Origin: Emcibacter sp.
Lineage (GTDB): Bacteria; Pseudomonadota; Alphaproteobacteria; Sphingomonadales; Emcibacteraceae
Reading direction: 5' to 3'
Assembly: GCA_023142175.1 (NCBI GenBank)
Contig: JAGLJX010000038.1
Location: forward strand, 1-8,763
DNA length: 8,763 bases
Shown: positions 1 through 7,337 of the stretch, piece by piece
Layout of the letters: every line of letters starts with the position of its first letter
Numbering within the stretch: the first letter of the stretch is position 1
Notes under the pieces: generated by a model
What the model saw: the letters and a program-made list of their open reading frames with translations, nothing else
The model's database searches: none
Told to the model about the DNA's origin: nothing
Position numbers and translations under genes: made by a program

Positions 1-65
1 AAAATTTTCAATTCTGCTTCCAGCCTCTGGTGGCCTTCTGCTGTCATCGGTACTTTTTCAACCAT
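1..65 (-). CDS. greA: Transcription elongation factor GreA, N-terminal fragment (cut by window edge)
   Basis: Only the first 21 codons are present; the gene continues beyond the left edge. The translation begins MVEKVPMTAEGHQRLEAEL. This matches the start of GreA, where a short strand carrying a V/I-P-M-T motif leads into the first helix of the N-terminal coiled coil (G-x-x-x-L-x-x-E-L pattern). GreA enters the RNA polymerase secondary channel and stimulates cleavage of backtracked transcripts. The ATG at 63-65 is chosen because the conserved PMT motif follows directly; the ribosome binding site is weak (only an AGTAGAAA-like stretch upstream). It lies 94 bases downstream of carB on the same strand, with no clear terminator between, so read-through from carAB is plausible. 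GreB shares this fold and cannot be excluded from 21 residues, but the carB-greA adjacency favours GreA. Confidence 0.88.
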   Translation of the reverse strand, partial: MVEKVPMTAEGHQRLEAELKI

Positions 66-159
66 AATGTATTTTTTCTACTTTTAGCAATAAAACATCT
101 CACATACTCTGTCCTTTGACTAAAGTATGCCATTGCGCCATCAATCTATGAAAGACACT
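66..159 (-). other. carB-greA intergenic spacer with weak inverted repeats
   Basis: This 94-base spacer holds no gene. A 6-base inverted repeat, CATACT (103-108) and AGTATG (124-129), flanks 15 bases. It partly overlaps a smaller element, CTTT-GACT-AAAG (114-125). The two pairings share bases and so compete. Neither is GC-rich and neither is followed by a T-run in the leftward reading direction, so this is not a convincing intrinsic terminator. I found no promoter for greA with both boxes well spaced. Co-transcription with carAB is the simplest reading, but a weak promoter here cannot be ruled out. Confidence 0.35.
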
Positions 160-3100
160 CTACTCAAAAACATAAGATTGAAGGGGTTTAACTTCAAGTG
201 AACTGGATTTCAAGACTTTTATTGCTTCCATGGCCGAAACAGCCCCCCGTGTGGTGGTATAATAGGGGATATTATGGGTCAGGGCGGTCCGGCGCAACTC
301 ATAACTGTCCACAATCGACTGTGCGCCCTCAGTGGTATTGAAGATAAGTTGTATCTCGTTGCTCTTGATGGCATCCACGATATGCGGGCGGCCTTCAAGC
401 ACCTTGTGGATCATTGTAACTGCCAGCCCTGCGTCCTGTAAATGCTTAGCAGTCCCCCCCGTAGCAACAACTCGGTACCCCATGCCTAGTAAATCCCGCG
501 TCGGCTCAATCATTTTTTGCTTGTCTTCATTCTTCACGGAAATAAATACCGTGCCTTCCAACGGCAAATGCGTTCCGGCGGCGATTTGTGACTTGAGGAA
601 TGCCTTGGCAAAAGTGTCATCAAGCCCGATCACTTCACCGGTGGAGCGCATTTCAGGGCCGAGCAATACATCCGCTCCCGGAAAACGATTAAACGGCAGT
701 ACCGCTTCCTTAACCGCCACATGATTGGGCGTAGCAGAGGGAAAATTAAACGTAGATAATTTTTCTCCGGCCATCAGGCGGGACGCCCATTTTGCAATAG
801 GTGCGCCAATGGCTTTAGCAACAAATGGCACGGTTCGGCTGGCACGCGGGTTAACCTCAATCAGATAGACAAGATCATCCTTAACCGCGAATTGCACATT
901 CATTAAGCCCTTGATATTCAAGGCAAGTGCCAGTTGTTCCGTCTGTTTGTTAATATCCGCAATGACGCTTTCTTTCAGGGAGAAAGGCGGCAGGGAACAC
1001 GCACTGTCGCCGGAGTGAATTCCGGCTTCCTCAATATGCTGCATGATGGCGGCCACATGAACGGCTTCACCATCACTAAGTGCATCCACATCCACCTCTG
1101 TCGCGCCGCCAAGATAGCGGTCGATGAGCACCGGACTATCCCATGATACTGAAACAGCCGCATCCATATAGCGTTCCAGCGACACGGTGTCATAGACAAT
1201 TTCCATGGCCCGCCCGCCCAGTACATAACTAGGCCGGATCAGAATCGGATAGCCAATTTCCTCGGCAACCTTAACCGCTTCCTCTGTGTTAGTGGCAAGA
1301 CCATTTTCCGGCTGCAACAGACCAAGTTTATTGACCAGTTTTTGAAATCTTTCCCGGTCCTCCGCCAGATCAATGGCATCCGGTGACGTACCCAAAATAG
1401 GGATATTGGCGTCCTGAAGCGCATGGGAAAGTTTGAGCGGCGTCTGTCCGCCAAACTGCACAATCACGCCGACCACCGTACCGTTTTTCTGTTCACGCCG
1501 GATCAGTTCAATGGTGTCCTCTGCGGTCAGCGGCTCAAAATATAGCCGGTCTGAAGTATCATAATCGGTGGAGACAGTTTCCGGATTACAATTGACCATA
1601 ATCGTCTCATAACCCTGCTCGCTGAGTGCGAATGCCGCATGACAACAGCAATAATCAAATTCAATCCCCTGCCCGATTCGGTTGGGGCCACCACCTAAAA
1701 TGATGATTTTCTTAGCATCGGTCGGATTTGATTCACATTCAGCATAACCGCCCGCATCCCGCTCATAAGTGGAATACATATAGGGGGTTTTGGCTTCAAA
1801 TTCTGCGGCGCAGGTATCGACCCGCTTAAATACCGGATGCAGATCCAGCTTTTCGCGCAGGGCCGTGACAAAGCCTTCTTTTTCCCCGATCAGTTCGGCC
1901 AGCCGCGCATCGGAAAAACCATGAGCTTTCAATCGGCCCAATTCAAAACGACTGTCCGGCAGTCCATTTTTCCGGATATCAAGCTCCGCATCGGTGATGA
2001 TCTTGATCTGACTAATAAACCACGGATCATATTTGGCGATGTCGTGAATTTCTTCCGGCGTGATGCCAAAACGCAATGCCTGTGCCATGACCAGCAGACG
2101 GTCGTCAGTCGGGTTGGCCAATGCCGCCCGAATGGCATTGGTATCGCCATGTTCGGGATCATAACCCGGAATATCAACCTCATTCAGGCCCGTCAGTCCG
2201 GTTTCCATTGACCGTAGAGCTTTTTGCAGGGATTCCGTAAAGCAGCGACCAATGGACATGGCCTCACCCACCGATTTCATGGCGGTGGTCAATGTTGGCT
2301 TGCTGTTTGGGAATTTCTCAAAGGTGAAGCGCGGTATTTTGGTAACCACATAATCTATGGTTGGCTCAAACGATACGGGCGTCGCGCCAGTAATATCATT
2401 TTCCAGCTCGTCCAGCGTATAGCCGATGGCAAGCTTCGCCGCCACTTTGGCGATGGGGAAGCCTGTGGCTTTGGAAGCCAGAGCAGAAGAACGGCTGACG
2501 CGAGGGTTCATCTCGATAACAATAAGCTCGCCATTTTCCGGATTAACGGCAAATTGCACGTTTGACCCGCCGGTTTCCACGCCAATTTCACGCAATACCG
2601 CGATAGAGGCATTACGCATGATCTGATATTCTTTGTCAGTCAGCGTAAGGGCTGGCGCCACGGTGATGCTGTCGCCGGTATGGATACCCATAGGGTCCAG
2701 ATTTTCAATGGAACAAATAATGATGCAATTGTCAGCCGTGTCGCGGACAACTTCCATTTCATATTCTTTCCAGCCAAGTACGGATTGTTCCACCAGAACT
2801 TCACCCACGGGAGAGGCATCAATACCACCCAGAACTATCTGCTCAAATTCTTCCCGGTTATAGGCAATGCCGCCGCCAGTACCGCCCATTGTAAAGCTGG
2901 GCCGGATGATGCTGGGCAACTGGATATAGTCCAGAGCTTCAAGCGCTTCTTCCAGAGTCTTTACCACCTGACTGCGTGGTGTACCAAGGCCGAGCCTGTC
3001 CATGGCATCCCGAAACAGAAGCCTGTCTTCGGCCTTATTTATGGCTTCCTCATCGGCGCCGATCAACTCAACATTATATTTTTTCAATATACCCTGTTTT

Positions 3101-3408
3101 GACAGCTCCAGTGCCGTATTCAGGCCCGTCTGACCGCCCATGGTCGGCAATATTGCGTCTGGCCGTTCTTTGGCAATGATTTTTTCAACAAATTCCGCTG
3201 TGATAGGTTCCACATAGGTCGCGTCGGCAACATCGGGGTCGGTCATGATGGTCGCGGGGTTGCTGTTGACCAATATCACCCGATACCCTTCTTCTTTCAG
3301 GGCTTTGCAGGCCTGAGTATCGGAATAATCAAATTCACAGGCCTGACCGATGATGATCGGACCAGCGCCGATGATGAGAATGGATTGTATATCTGTACGT
3401 TTAGGCAT
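160..3408 (-). CDS. carB: Carbamoyl-phosphate synthase large subunit
   Basis: This 1082-residue protein is the large subunit that makes carbamoyl phosphate from bicarbonate, ATP and ammonia channelled from CarA. It feeds cytosolic pyrimidine and arginine synthesis. Both internally related halves are intact. The first opens with [20 protein letters not shown] (about 9-28) and has ATP-grasp motifs [12 protein letters not shown] (169-180) and [12 protein letters not shown] (299-310). The oligomerisation region spans about 400-555. The second half opens with [18 protein letters not shown] (about 569-586) and has [12 protein letters not shown] (725-736) and EVNPRASRT (851-859). The C-terminal MGS-like allosteric domain (about 940-1082) has GTAKHL, EGRPHI and FNTT. 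The length is normal for the family. The ATG at 3408 gives the usual MPKRTDI start; an in-frame TTG three codons earlier (3415-3417) is less likely. The gene overlaps the carA stop by 8 bases, implying translational coupling. No key motif is missing. Confidence 0.99.
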   Translation of the reverse strand: MPKRTDIQSILIIGAGPIIIGQACEFDYSDTQACKALKEEGYRVILVNSNPATIMTDPDVADATYVEPITAEFVEKIIAKERPDAILPTMGGQTGLNTALELSKQGILKKYNVELIGADEEAINKAEDRLLFRDAMDRLGLGTPRSQVVKTLEEALEALDYIQLPSIIRPSFTMGGTGGGIAYNREEFEQIVLGGIDASPVGEVLVEQSVLGWKEYEMEVVRDTADNCIIICSIENLDPMGIHTGDSITVAPALTLTDKEYQIMRNASIAVLREIGVETGGSNVQFAVNPENGELIVIEMNPRVSRSSALASKATGFPIAKVAAKLAIGYTLDELENDITGATPVSFEPTIDYVVTKIPRFTFEKFPNSKPTLTTAMKSVGEAMSIGRCFTESLQKALRSMETGLTGLNEVDIPGYDPEHGDTNAIRAALANPTDDRLLVMAQALRFGITPEEIHDIAKYDPWFISQIKIITDAELDIRKNGLPDSRFELGRLKAHGFSDARLAELIGEKEGFVTALREKLDLHPVFKRVDTCAAEFEAKTPYMYSTYERDAGGYAECESNPTDAKKIIILGGGPNRIGQGIEFDYCCCHAAFALSEQGYETIMVNCNPETVSTDYDTSDRLYFEPLTAEDTIELIRREQKNGTVVGVIVQFGGQTPLKLSHALQDANIPILGTSPDAIDLAEDRERFQKLVNKLGLLQPENGLATNTEEAVKVAEEIGYPILIRPSYVLGGRAMEIVYDTVSLERYMDAAVSVSWDSPVLIDRYLGGATEVDVDALSDGEAVHVAAIMQHIEEAGIHSGDSACSLPPFSLKESVIADINKQTEQLALALNIKGLMNVQFAVKDDLVYLIEVNPRASRTVPFVAKAIGAPIAKWASRLMAGEKLSTFNFPSATPNHVAVKEAVLPFNRFPGADVLLGPEMRSTGEVIGLDDTFAKAFLKSQIAAGTHLPLEGTVFISVKNEDKQKMIEPTRDLLGMGYRVVATGGTAKHLQDAGLAVTMIHKVLEGRPHIVDAIKSNEIQLIFNTTEGAQSIVDSYELRRTALTHNIPYYTTTRGAVSAMEAIKVLKSSSLEVKPLQSYVFE

Positions 3409-4573
3409 TTTTCTCAATCATTTCCATAAAGCGGTCAAAAAGATAGTGGCTGTCTTGTGGTCCGGGGCTGGCTTCGGGATGATGCTGAACCGAAAATACC
3501 GGCTTGCCCTCTAGCTCAAACCCACAAAGCGTCTGGTCAAACAGTGAGATATGGCTTATTTTTGCCCCCACCGGCAGACTGTCTTTATCGACCATAAAGC
3601 CGTGGTTCATTGAGGTAATCTCAACTTTATTCGTATTATAATCCATCACCGGATGGTTGGCACCCCGATGGCCCTGATGCATTTTTTGCGTTTTGGCCCC
3701 GATAGCTAGTGCCAGCATCTGATAGCCCAGACAAATCCCGAACAGGGGAATGTTTGTTTTCAACAGATCCTGAATGACCGGAATGGCATATTGCCCCGTT
3801 GCCGCCGGATCACCCGGCCCGTTGGATAGAAAAATACCGTCCGGCTTATGGGACAGAATTTCTTCTGCCGTAGTTACTGCCGGAACGACGGTAATTCTGA
3901 CCCCTGTGGAGGCAAGGCACCTGAGGATATTCCGCTTGATACCATAATCAACCGCAACCACATGAGCCTTCGGCGCATCCAGTTTTCTATAACCTTCTTC
4001 TAAAGTCCAGCGAACTTCGTCCCAAGTGTATGTTTCGGTGCAGGAGACTTCTTTGGCAAGATCCGTACCTTCCAGTCCCTGCCAGTTTTTGGCTTTTTCT
4101 ATGAGGACTGGTATATCGAATTTTCCATCAGGGTTATGACTGATCACCCCGTTTGGTGCGCCATTATCGCGAATGTAACGGGTCAGCCGTCTGGTATCGA
4201 CACCGCATATTCCAACCAACCCCTGCTCCAGACACCAGTCATTAAGGTGACTTTCGCTACGGTAATTTGATGGTGCGGTGATATCCTCACGGATCACAAG
4301 GCCACGTGCCGCAGTCTTTGTGCTTTCCATGTCTTGCATATTAACACCCACATTTCCGATATGTGGAAATGTGAAGGTGATGATCTGCCCCGCATAAGAA
4401 GGATCAGTTAATATTTCCTGATAACCGGTAATGGAGGTATTAAAACAGACTTCGCCGACAATATCTTCGGCGGCACCGACACCATATCCCCAAAAAACAC
4501 TGCCATCGGCAAGGACCAAAGCAGCTGTGATGTCTTTGTGTGGCGGGGTGTGGTCGATATTTTTTTCAATCAT
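3401..4573 (-). CDS. carA: Carbamoyl-phosphate synthase small (glutaminase) subunit
   Basis: This 390-residue protein hydrolyses glutamine and passes ammonia to CarB. The N-terminal CarA-specific domain covers about residues 16-155 and includes [21 protein letters not shown] (40-60), [10 protein letters not shown] (69-78) and [11 protein letters not shown] (122-132). The C-terminal class I glutamine amidotransferase domain (about 204-385) has SNGPGDP (250-256) and the nucleophile elbow GICLGYQ with Cys281. His365 and Glu367 of HHPEASPGP complete the triad, so the enzyme should be active. The first 14 or so residues before the conserved core are a short variable extension. The ATG at 4571-4573 has only a weak purine-rich site (GTGAAAAAA) upstream, but no better in-frame start is seen. 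carB follows with an 8-base overlap. A promoter-like pair lies 72-100 bases upstream, with a small stem-loop in the presumed leader. Confidence 0.99.
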   Translation of the reverse strand: MIEKNIDHTPPHKDITAALVLADGSVFWGYGVGAAEDIVGEVCFNTSITGYQEILTDPSYAGQIITFTFPHIGNVGVNMQDMESTKTAARGLVIREDITAPSNYRSESHLNDWCLEQGLVGICGVDTRRLTRYIRDNGAPNGVISHNPDGKFDIPVLIEKAKNWQGLEGTDLAKEVSCTETYTWDEVRWTLEEGYRKLDAPKAHVVAVDYGIKRNILRCLASTGVRITVVPAVTTAEEILSHKPDGIFLSNGPGDPAATGQYAIPVIQDLLKTNIPLFGICLGYQMLALAIGAKTQKMHQGHRGANHPVMDYNTNKVEITSMNHGFMVDKDSLPVGAKISHISLFDQTLCGFELEGKPVFSVQHHPEASPGPQDSHYLFDRFMEMIEKNA

Positions 4574-4602
4574 AATATTTTTTCACTATTAGGCGCATAA
4601 AC

Positions 4603-4622
4603 TAGGGACTATACTAGCCCTA
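4603..4622 (-). other. Possible stem-loop in the carA leader
   Basis: In the carA transcript, UAGGGCUA pairs with UAG(U)CCCUA: eight base pairs, one bulged U and a three-base loop (GUA). The element ends about 29 bases before the carA start. It has no following U-run, so it does not look like an intrinsic terminator. It could be an mRNA structure or, as DNA, a protein site. Both the fold and the function are inferred from base complementarity alone. Confidence 0.35.
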
Positions 4623-4644
4623 ACCCCAGACGTAAATTGTGCGG

Positions 4645-4673
4645 AACATAAGTGAAGCTCCGGCTCAGGTCAA
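4645..4673 (-). promoter_or_regulatory. Candidate carAB promoter
   Basis: On the minus strand, TTGACC (4668-4673) and TATGTT (4645-4650) are separated by exactly 17 bases. This is a good match to the housekeeping sigma-70 pattern, and the TTGAC core fits alphaproteobacterial -35 boxes. Transcription would begin near 4638 and give a leader of about 65 bases. It is the best-matched leftward promoter seen in the divergent region. The start site is not proven. Confidence 0.6.
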
Positions 4674-4678
4674 GTGAA
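4650..4678 (-). repeat. Direct repeat TTCACTT on the carA promoter boxes
   Basis: Read on the carA strand, TTCACTT occurs at 4672-4678 and again at 4650-4656, exactly 22 bases apart (about two helical turns). The first copy runs into the -35 box and the second into the -10 box. The spacing puts both copies on the same DNA face. A seven-base match can arise by chance, so a role as a repressor site is speculative. Confidence 0.35.
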
Positions 4679-4730
4679 TCTTTGAGAAATAAAATTGTTT
4701 AATATCAACCACTTATAGGATAATTATCTA

Positions 4731-4759
4731 TTGCAATCTACCCGCTTTTACGGTAGAGT
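4731..4759 (+). promoter_or_regulatory. Candidate promoter for yqeY-dnaG(-rpoD)
   Basis: TTGCAA (4731-4736) and TAGAGT (4754-4759) are 17 bases apart, a moderate sigma-70 match. Transcription would start near 4766, giving a leader of about 70 bases before yqeY. AT-rich DNA lies just upstream (4681-4730), where an UP element could sit. An alternative pair, TTGTTT (4695-4700) and GATAAT (4719-4724) with an 18-base spacer, has a better -10 but a worse -35. One of these probably drives the rightward genes. Confidence 0.45.
4737..4757. repeat. Inverted repeat between the -35 and -10 of the yqeY promoter
   Basis: TCTACC (4737-4742) and GGTAGA (4752-4757) are perfect inverted copies with a nine-base centre. 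The right arm overlaps the candidate -10 box (4754-4759). That position would suit an operator, since a bound dimer would block polymerase. Six-base arms are short, so chance is a real alternative. Confidence 0.3.
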
Positions 4760-4838
4760 CTCTGCTTCCTAAAAGTAACGGCTATGGACAATCAGGTCAT
4801 ATGGTCAGTATTTTTATGAAAAAGGATGTGATAACAAT

Positions 4839-5294
4839 ATGTTGCGTGATCAGCTTACCGATGCCATGAAACAAGCGATGAGAGATAAGGACAAACGTCG
4901 CCTGACGACAATCCGACTCATCTTAGCCGCCATAAAAGACCGGGATATTGCCGCCCGTACAGAGAAAAAAGCCGCACGGGATGAAGATACAGTTATTCTT
5001 GAAATCCTGTCCAAGATGATCAAGCAGCGCAAAGAAAGCTTCATTGTTTACGAAGAAGCGGGTCGTCTGGAACTTGCAGAGCAGGAACAGCTTGAGATGG
5101 AAATCATCTCGGAATTTCAGCCACGGCAGATGCCGGACGATGAAATAGGCGGTGTCGTCAAACAGGCTATTGAAGAAACGGGCGCATCCGGACTAAAGGA
5201 TATAGGTAAGATCATGGCGCTTCTTAAAGGTAAATATGCCGGGCAAATGGATTTTTCCAAGGCCAGTGCCATGGCCCGGTCCGAACTTTCTTAA
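4839..5294 (+). CDS. yqeY: GatB/YqeY domain-containing protein
   Basis: This 151-residue stand-alone YqeY-family protein resembles the C-terminal tRNA-contacting domain of the GatB amidotransferase subunit but has no catalytic part. The N-terminal helical half (about 1-90) has the family pattern DAMKQAMRDKDKRRLTTIRL, then the charged segment IKQRKESF and EAGRLELAEQEQLEMEII. The C-terminal half (about 92-150) has FQPRQM, then GASGLKDIGKIMALLKGKYAG and the closing DFSKASAMARSEL. The length matches the family (about 147-155). It is predicted to be cytosolic and has no signal peptide or membrane segment. The cellular role of free YqeY proteins is not settled; an RNA or tRNA link is inferred from GatB. 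The ATG at 4839 is the only sensible start. An AAGGA lies 12 bases upstream, farther than ideal. It heads a same-strand run with dnaG (39-base gap) and rpoD, where enterobacteria have rpsU. Confidence 0.95.
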   Translation: MLRDQLTDAMKQAMRDKDKRRLTTIRLILAAIKDRDIAARTEKKAARDEDTVILEILSKMIKQRKESFIVYEEAGRLELAEQEQLEMEIISEFQPRQMPDDEIGGVVKQAIEETGASGLKDIGKIMALLKGKYAGQMDFSKASAMARSELS

Positions 5295-5333
5295 ATTTCA
5301 CCTGATTTTTCTTTTACGGAGTTATGAGAATTC

Positions 5334-7280
5334 ATGGGGTTTACGCCTGATTTTCTGGATGAAATAAGAAACCGGATTCCGGTCAGCGAAGTGGTTGGCA
5401 GGCGGGTTAAACTAACGCGCAAGGGTCATGAACATACAGGCCTTTGTCCCTTCCATAATGAAAAAACCGCATCATTCACCGTCAATGACCTCAAGGGTTT
5501 CTACTATTGTTTTGGCTGTCAGGCCAAGGGTGATGTTATTAAATTCGTTACGGAAACAGAAGGGTTAAGCTTTCCTGAGACTGTGGAACGTCTGGCCGGA
5601 CTGGCGGGGCTTGCCATGCCGGAATATTCGCCACAAGACGCACAAAGGTCACAACAGCGCAAATCGCTCTATGATGTGATGGAGGCCGCGTCCAAATGGT
5701 ATGAAACCCAGCTTGTCGCACAGGATGGCAAACAGGGCTTGGACTATTTAACCCGCCGGGGACTAAACAAAGCGACACTGAAACAATTCCGTCTTGGGTT
5801 TTCTCCCGAAGGGCGCACGGCCCTGAAGGACGCCCTACTCAGCCGGAACGGCATCACAGAAGACATGATGGTGGAGGCGGGGTTGCTCATCAGGCCGGAA
5901 GACGATGGTGGCGGACAACGGCCCAGCTATGACCGTTTTCGCCATCGGGTCATGTTCCCGATCACAGACCGTCAGGGACGTGTGGTCGCTTTTGGCGGAC
6001 GGGCGCTCAGCTCAGATGCCAAGGCCAAATACCTCAATTCACCGGAAACGCCCTTATTTCATAAGGGACGGTTGTTATATAACCTAGCCGGAGCCAGAAA
6101 ATCATCCTATGACAAGGGCCGTGTTCTGGTGGCGGAAGGTTATATGGATGTGATCGTCATGGCACAGGCCGGTTTTACCAACGCGGTGGCCCCGCTTGGC
6201 ACCGCAGTGACCGAGGATCAGATCAAAGAATTATGGCGGCTCGCCCCCGAACCTCTCATGTGTTTTGACGGTGATAAAGCGGGTATTCGTGCCGCCAATA
6301 AGGTTGCTGAAAAATCATTACCCTTGCTTAAGGCCGGATATTCTCTGCGTTTTGTCCATTTGCCCACCGGCGAAGACCCGGACAGCTATATCAGTGGTCA
6401 GGGGGCGCAGGCTTTCCATGACCTACTGGAACAGGCTCAGCCTTTGGTCGATATCCTTTGGAAAATGAAAACCGGCTCGGTTCAGGCGGATACGCCTGAG
6501 CAACGTGCGGGTCTTGAACAATCCCTGTCAGAAACCCTGTCGGATATCAGAGATAAAACTATTCGCGGCTATTACGACAAGGCATTTCAGGAACGATTAT
6601 CAACGCTTCTTGGCGGCGCATTTATTGCGGATCATTCTCTGGAAAAAAGAGTTATTAAAAAGAATCACTTTGATTATTCACCAAAAGCTTATGACAAAAA
6701 GAAAAAGTCGGGCTGGAACGAGACCCTGCCGGGGGTAAAAAATCTCAGTGAGACAGGTATTTTTAAGGGGCAGGTTACAGCGGGCATTAAGCGTGAAAGG
6801 CTACTGATACTAACGGTTTTGAACCATCCGTGGCTGTTAAAAAAGCATCATGAGGAATTTGCCACCATTATTTTCGAATCAGCGGAGCTTGACAAGCTAC
6901 GGTGCGAGATAATAGATGTATCAATTCGCGAATCGGACCTTGAAAATAAAAGCCTTTACGCCTATCTGTTAAAAACAGGGTATGGCAAGGCATTGGAAGT
7001 CATTCTCAAACAAGGTGAACTACAAGCCGAATGGTTCGCATGGCCGGATGCTGCTCCAGAAGATGTGGAGCAGGGATGGTTCCATGTGGTCAATCGGTAT
7101 CGTCGTGTTTCAGACTTGGAAAAAGATCTGAAAGCGGCAGAAATAGAACTGGCTGAAAATATGACGGAAGAGGTTTATGCCCGTTTTCTAGCATTGAAAA
7201 CGGAGCTTGAGCAAGCCAAAGGGAACGAAGCCAGTATAGATGGGTATGGAACTGCCTCGGGAAGAGATAATCTTTCCTGA
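5334..7280 (+). CDS. dnaG: DNA primase
   Basis: This 648-residue primase lays down RNA primers at the replication fork. The N-terminal zinc-binding domain (about 1-100) has all four ligands: Cys38 and His41 in CPFH, Cys59 and Cys62 in CFGC. The catalytic core (about 115-430) includes RFRHRVMFPI (201-210) and VVAFGGR (217-223). The TOPRIM acidic residues are Glu268 in VAEGYMDV and Asp312/Asp314 in FDGDKAG; EDPDSYI (347-353) follows. A lysine-rich linker (about 437-458) leads to a divergent helical C-terminal region (about 475-630), where DnaB helicase binding is expected. The usual KTPSF reads KTASF (Ala46), a mild change. The ATG at 5334 gives the expected FTPDFLDEIRNRIPVSEVVGR start. Upstream are GAG (5326-5328), five bases from the ATG, and GGAG, 12 bases away. 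It sits between yqeY and rpoD in an apparent operon. Confidence 0.99.
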   Translation: MGFTPDFLDEIRNRIPVSEVVGRRVKLTRKGHEHTGLCPFHNEKTASFTVNDLKGFYYCFGCQAKGDVIKFVTETEGLSFPETVERLAGLAGLAMPEYSPQDAQRSQQRKSLYDVMEAASKWYETQLVAQDGKQGLDYLTRRGLNKATLKQFRLGFSPEGRTALKDALLSRNGITEDMMVEAGLLIRPEDDGGGQRPSYDRFRHRVMFPITDRQGRVVAFGGRALSSDAKAKYLNSPETPLFHKGRLLYNLAGARKSSYDKGRVLVAEGYMDVIVMAQAGFTNAVAPLGTAVTEDQIKELWRLAPEPLMCFDGDKAGIRAANKVAEKSLPLLKAGYSLRFVHLPTGEDPDSYISGQGAQAFHDLLEQAQPLVDILWKMKTGSVQADTPEQRAGLEQSLSETLSDIRDKTIRGYYDKAFQERLSTLLGGAFIADHSLEKRVIKKNHFDYSPKAYDKKKKSGWNETLPGVKNLSETGIFKGQVTAGIKRERLLILTVLNHPWLLKKHHEEFATIIFESAELDKLRCEIIDVSIRESDLENKSLYAYLLKTGYGKALEVILKQGELQAEWFAWPDAAPEDVEQGWFHVVNRYRRVSDLEKDLKAAEIELAENMTEEVYARFLALKTELEQAKGNEASIDGYGTASGRDNLS

Positions 7281-7289
7281 GTGCAACGC

Positions 7290-7312
7290 CGCTTAATAAG
7301 GATGATTAAGCG
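7290..7312 (+). other. Perfect stem-loop between dnaG and rpoD
   Basis: CGCTTAAT (7290-7297) and ATTAAGCG (7305-7312) form an eight-base-pair perfect stem around the seven-base loop AAGGATG. It lies 10 bases after the dnaG stop and ends 25 bases before the rpoD start. No T-run follows, so it is not an intrinsic terminator. In Escherichia coli the dnaG-rpoD junction is known to be an RNA processing site that separates the two messages. This stem could play a similar part, but that is inference. Confidence 0.55.
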
Positions 7313-7326
7313 AACTAATGGGATTT

Positions 7327-7330
7327 GAGG
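7327..7330 (+). promoter_or_regulatory. Ribosome binding site of rpoD
   Basis: GAGG lies seven bases before the ATG at 7338. It is the best-placed Shine-Dalgarno in the window and fixes the rpoD start. The sites of yqeY and dnaG, by contrast, are weak or too far away. This fits a need for more sigma factor than primase from a shared message. Confidence 0.65.
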
Positions 7331-7337
7331 TTTTTAT

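Noticed and set aside
332..724. A 130-codon plus-strand frame, and several similar frames up to 3179
   Set aside because: All lie antisense within carB. They resemble no family, and carB is intact and conserved across the region.
1678..1692. Three cysteines in a row in CarB (residues 587-589), where Escherichia coli has Cys-Cys-Val
   Set aside because: FDYCCCHA is, to my knowledge, common in alphaproteobacterial CarB; it is not a novel metal site.
3401..4573. CarA begins MIEKN and ends MIEKNA, with nearly identical DNA at both ends
   Set aside because: The match is about 15 bases of simple, A-rich sequence and has no flanking similarity. Chance is the simplest reading, and recombination between such short ends is unlikely to matter.
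4784..4819. Short frame MDNQVIWSVFL ahead of yqeY, as a possible leader peptide
   Set aside because: It has no ribosome site and no run of regulatory codons, and no terminator-like stem follows it. A second short frame at 4816-4866 overlaps yqeY and is equally unsupported.
5295..5333. T-rich stretch between yqeY and dnaG as a terminator
   Set aside because: No stem precedes the T-rich run, so an intrinsic terminator is not supported; co-transcription is more likely.
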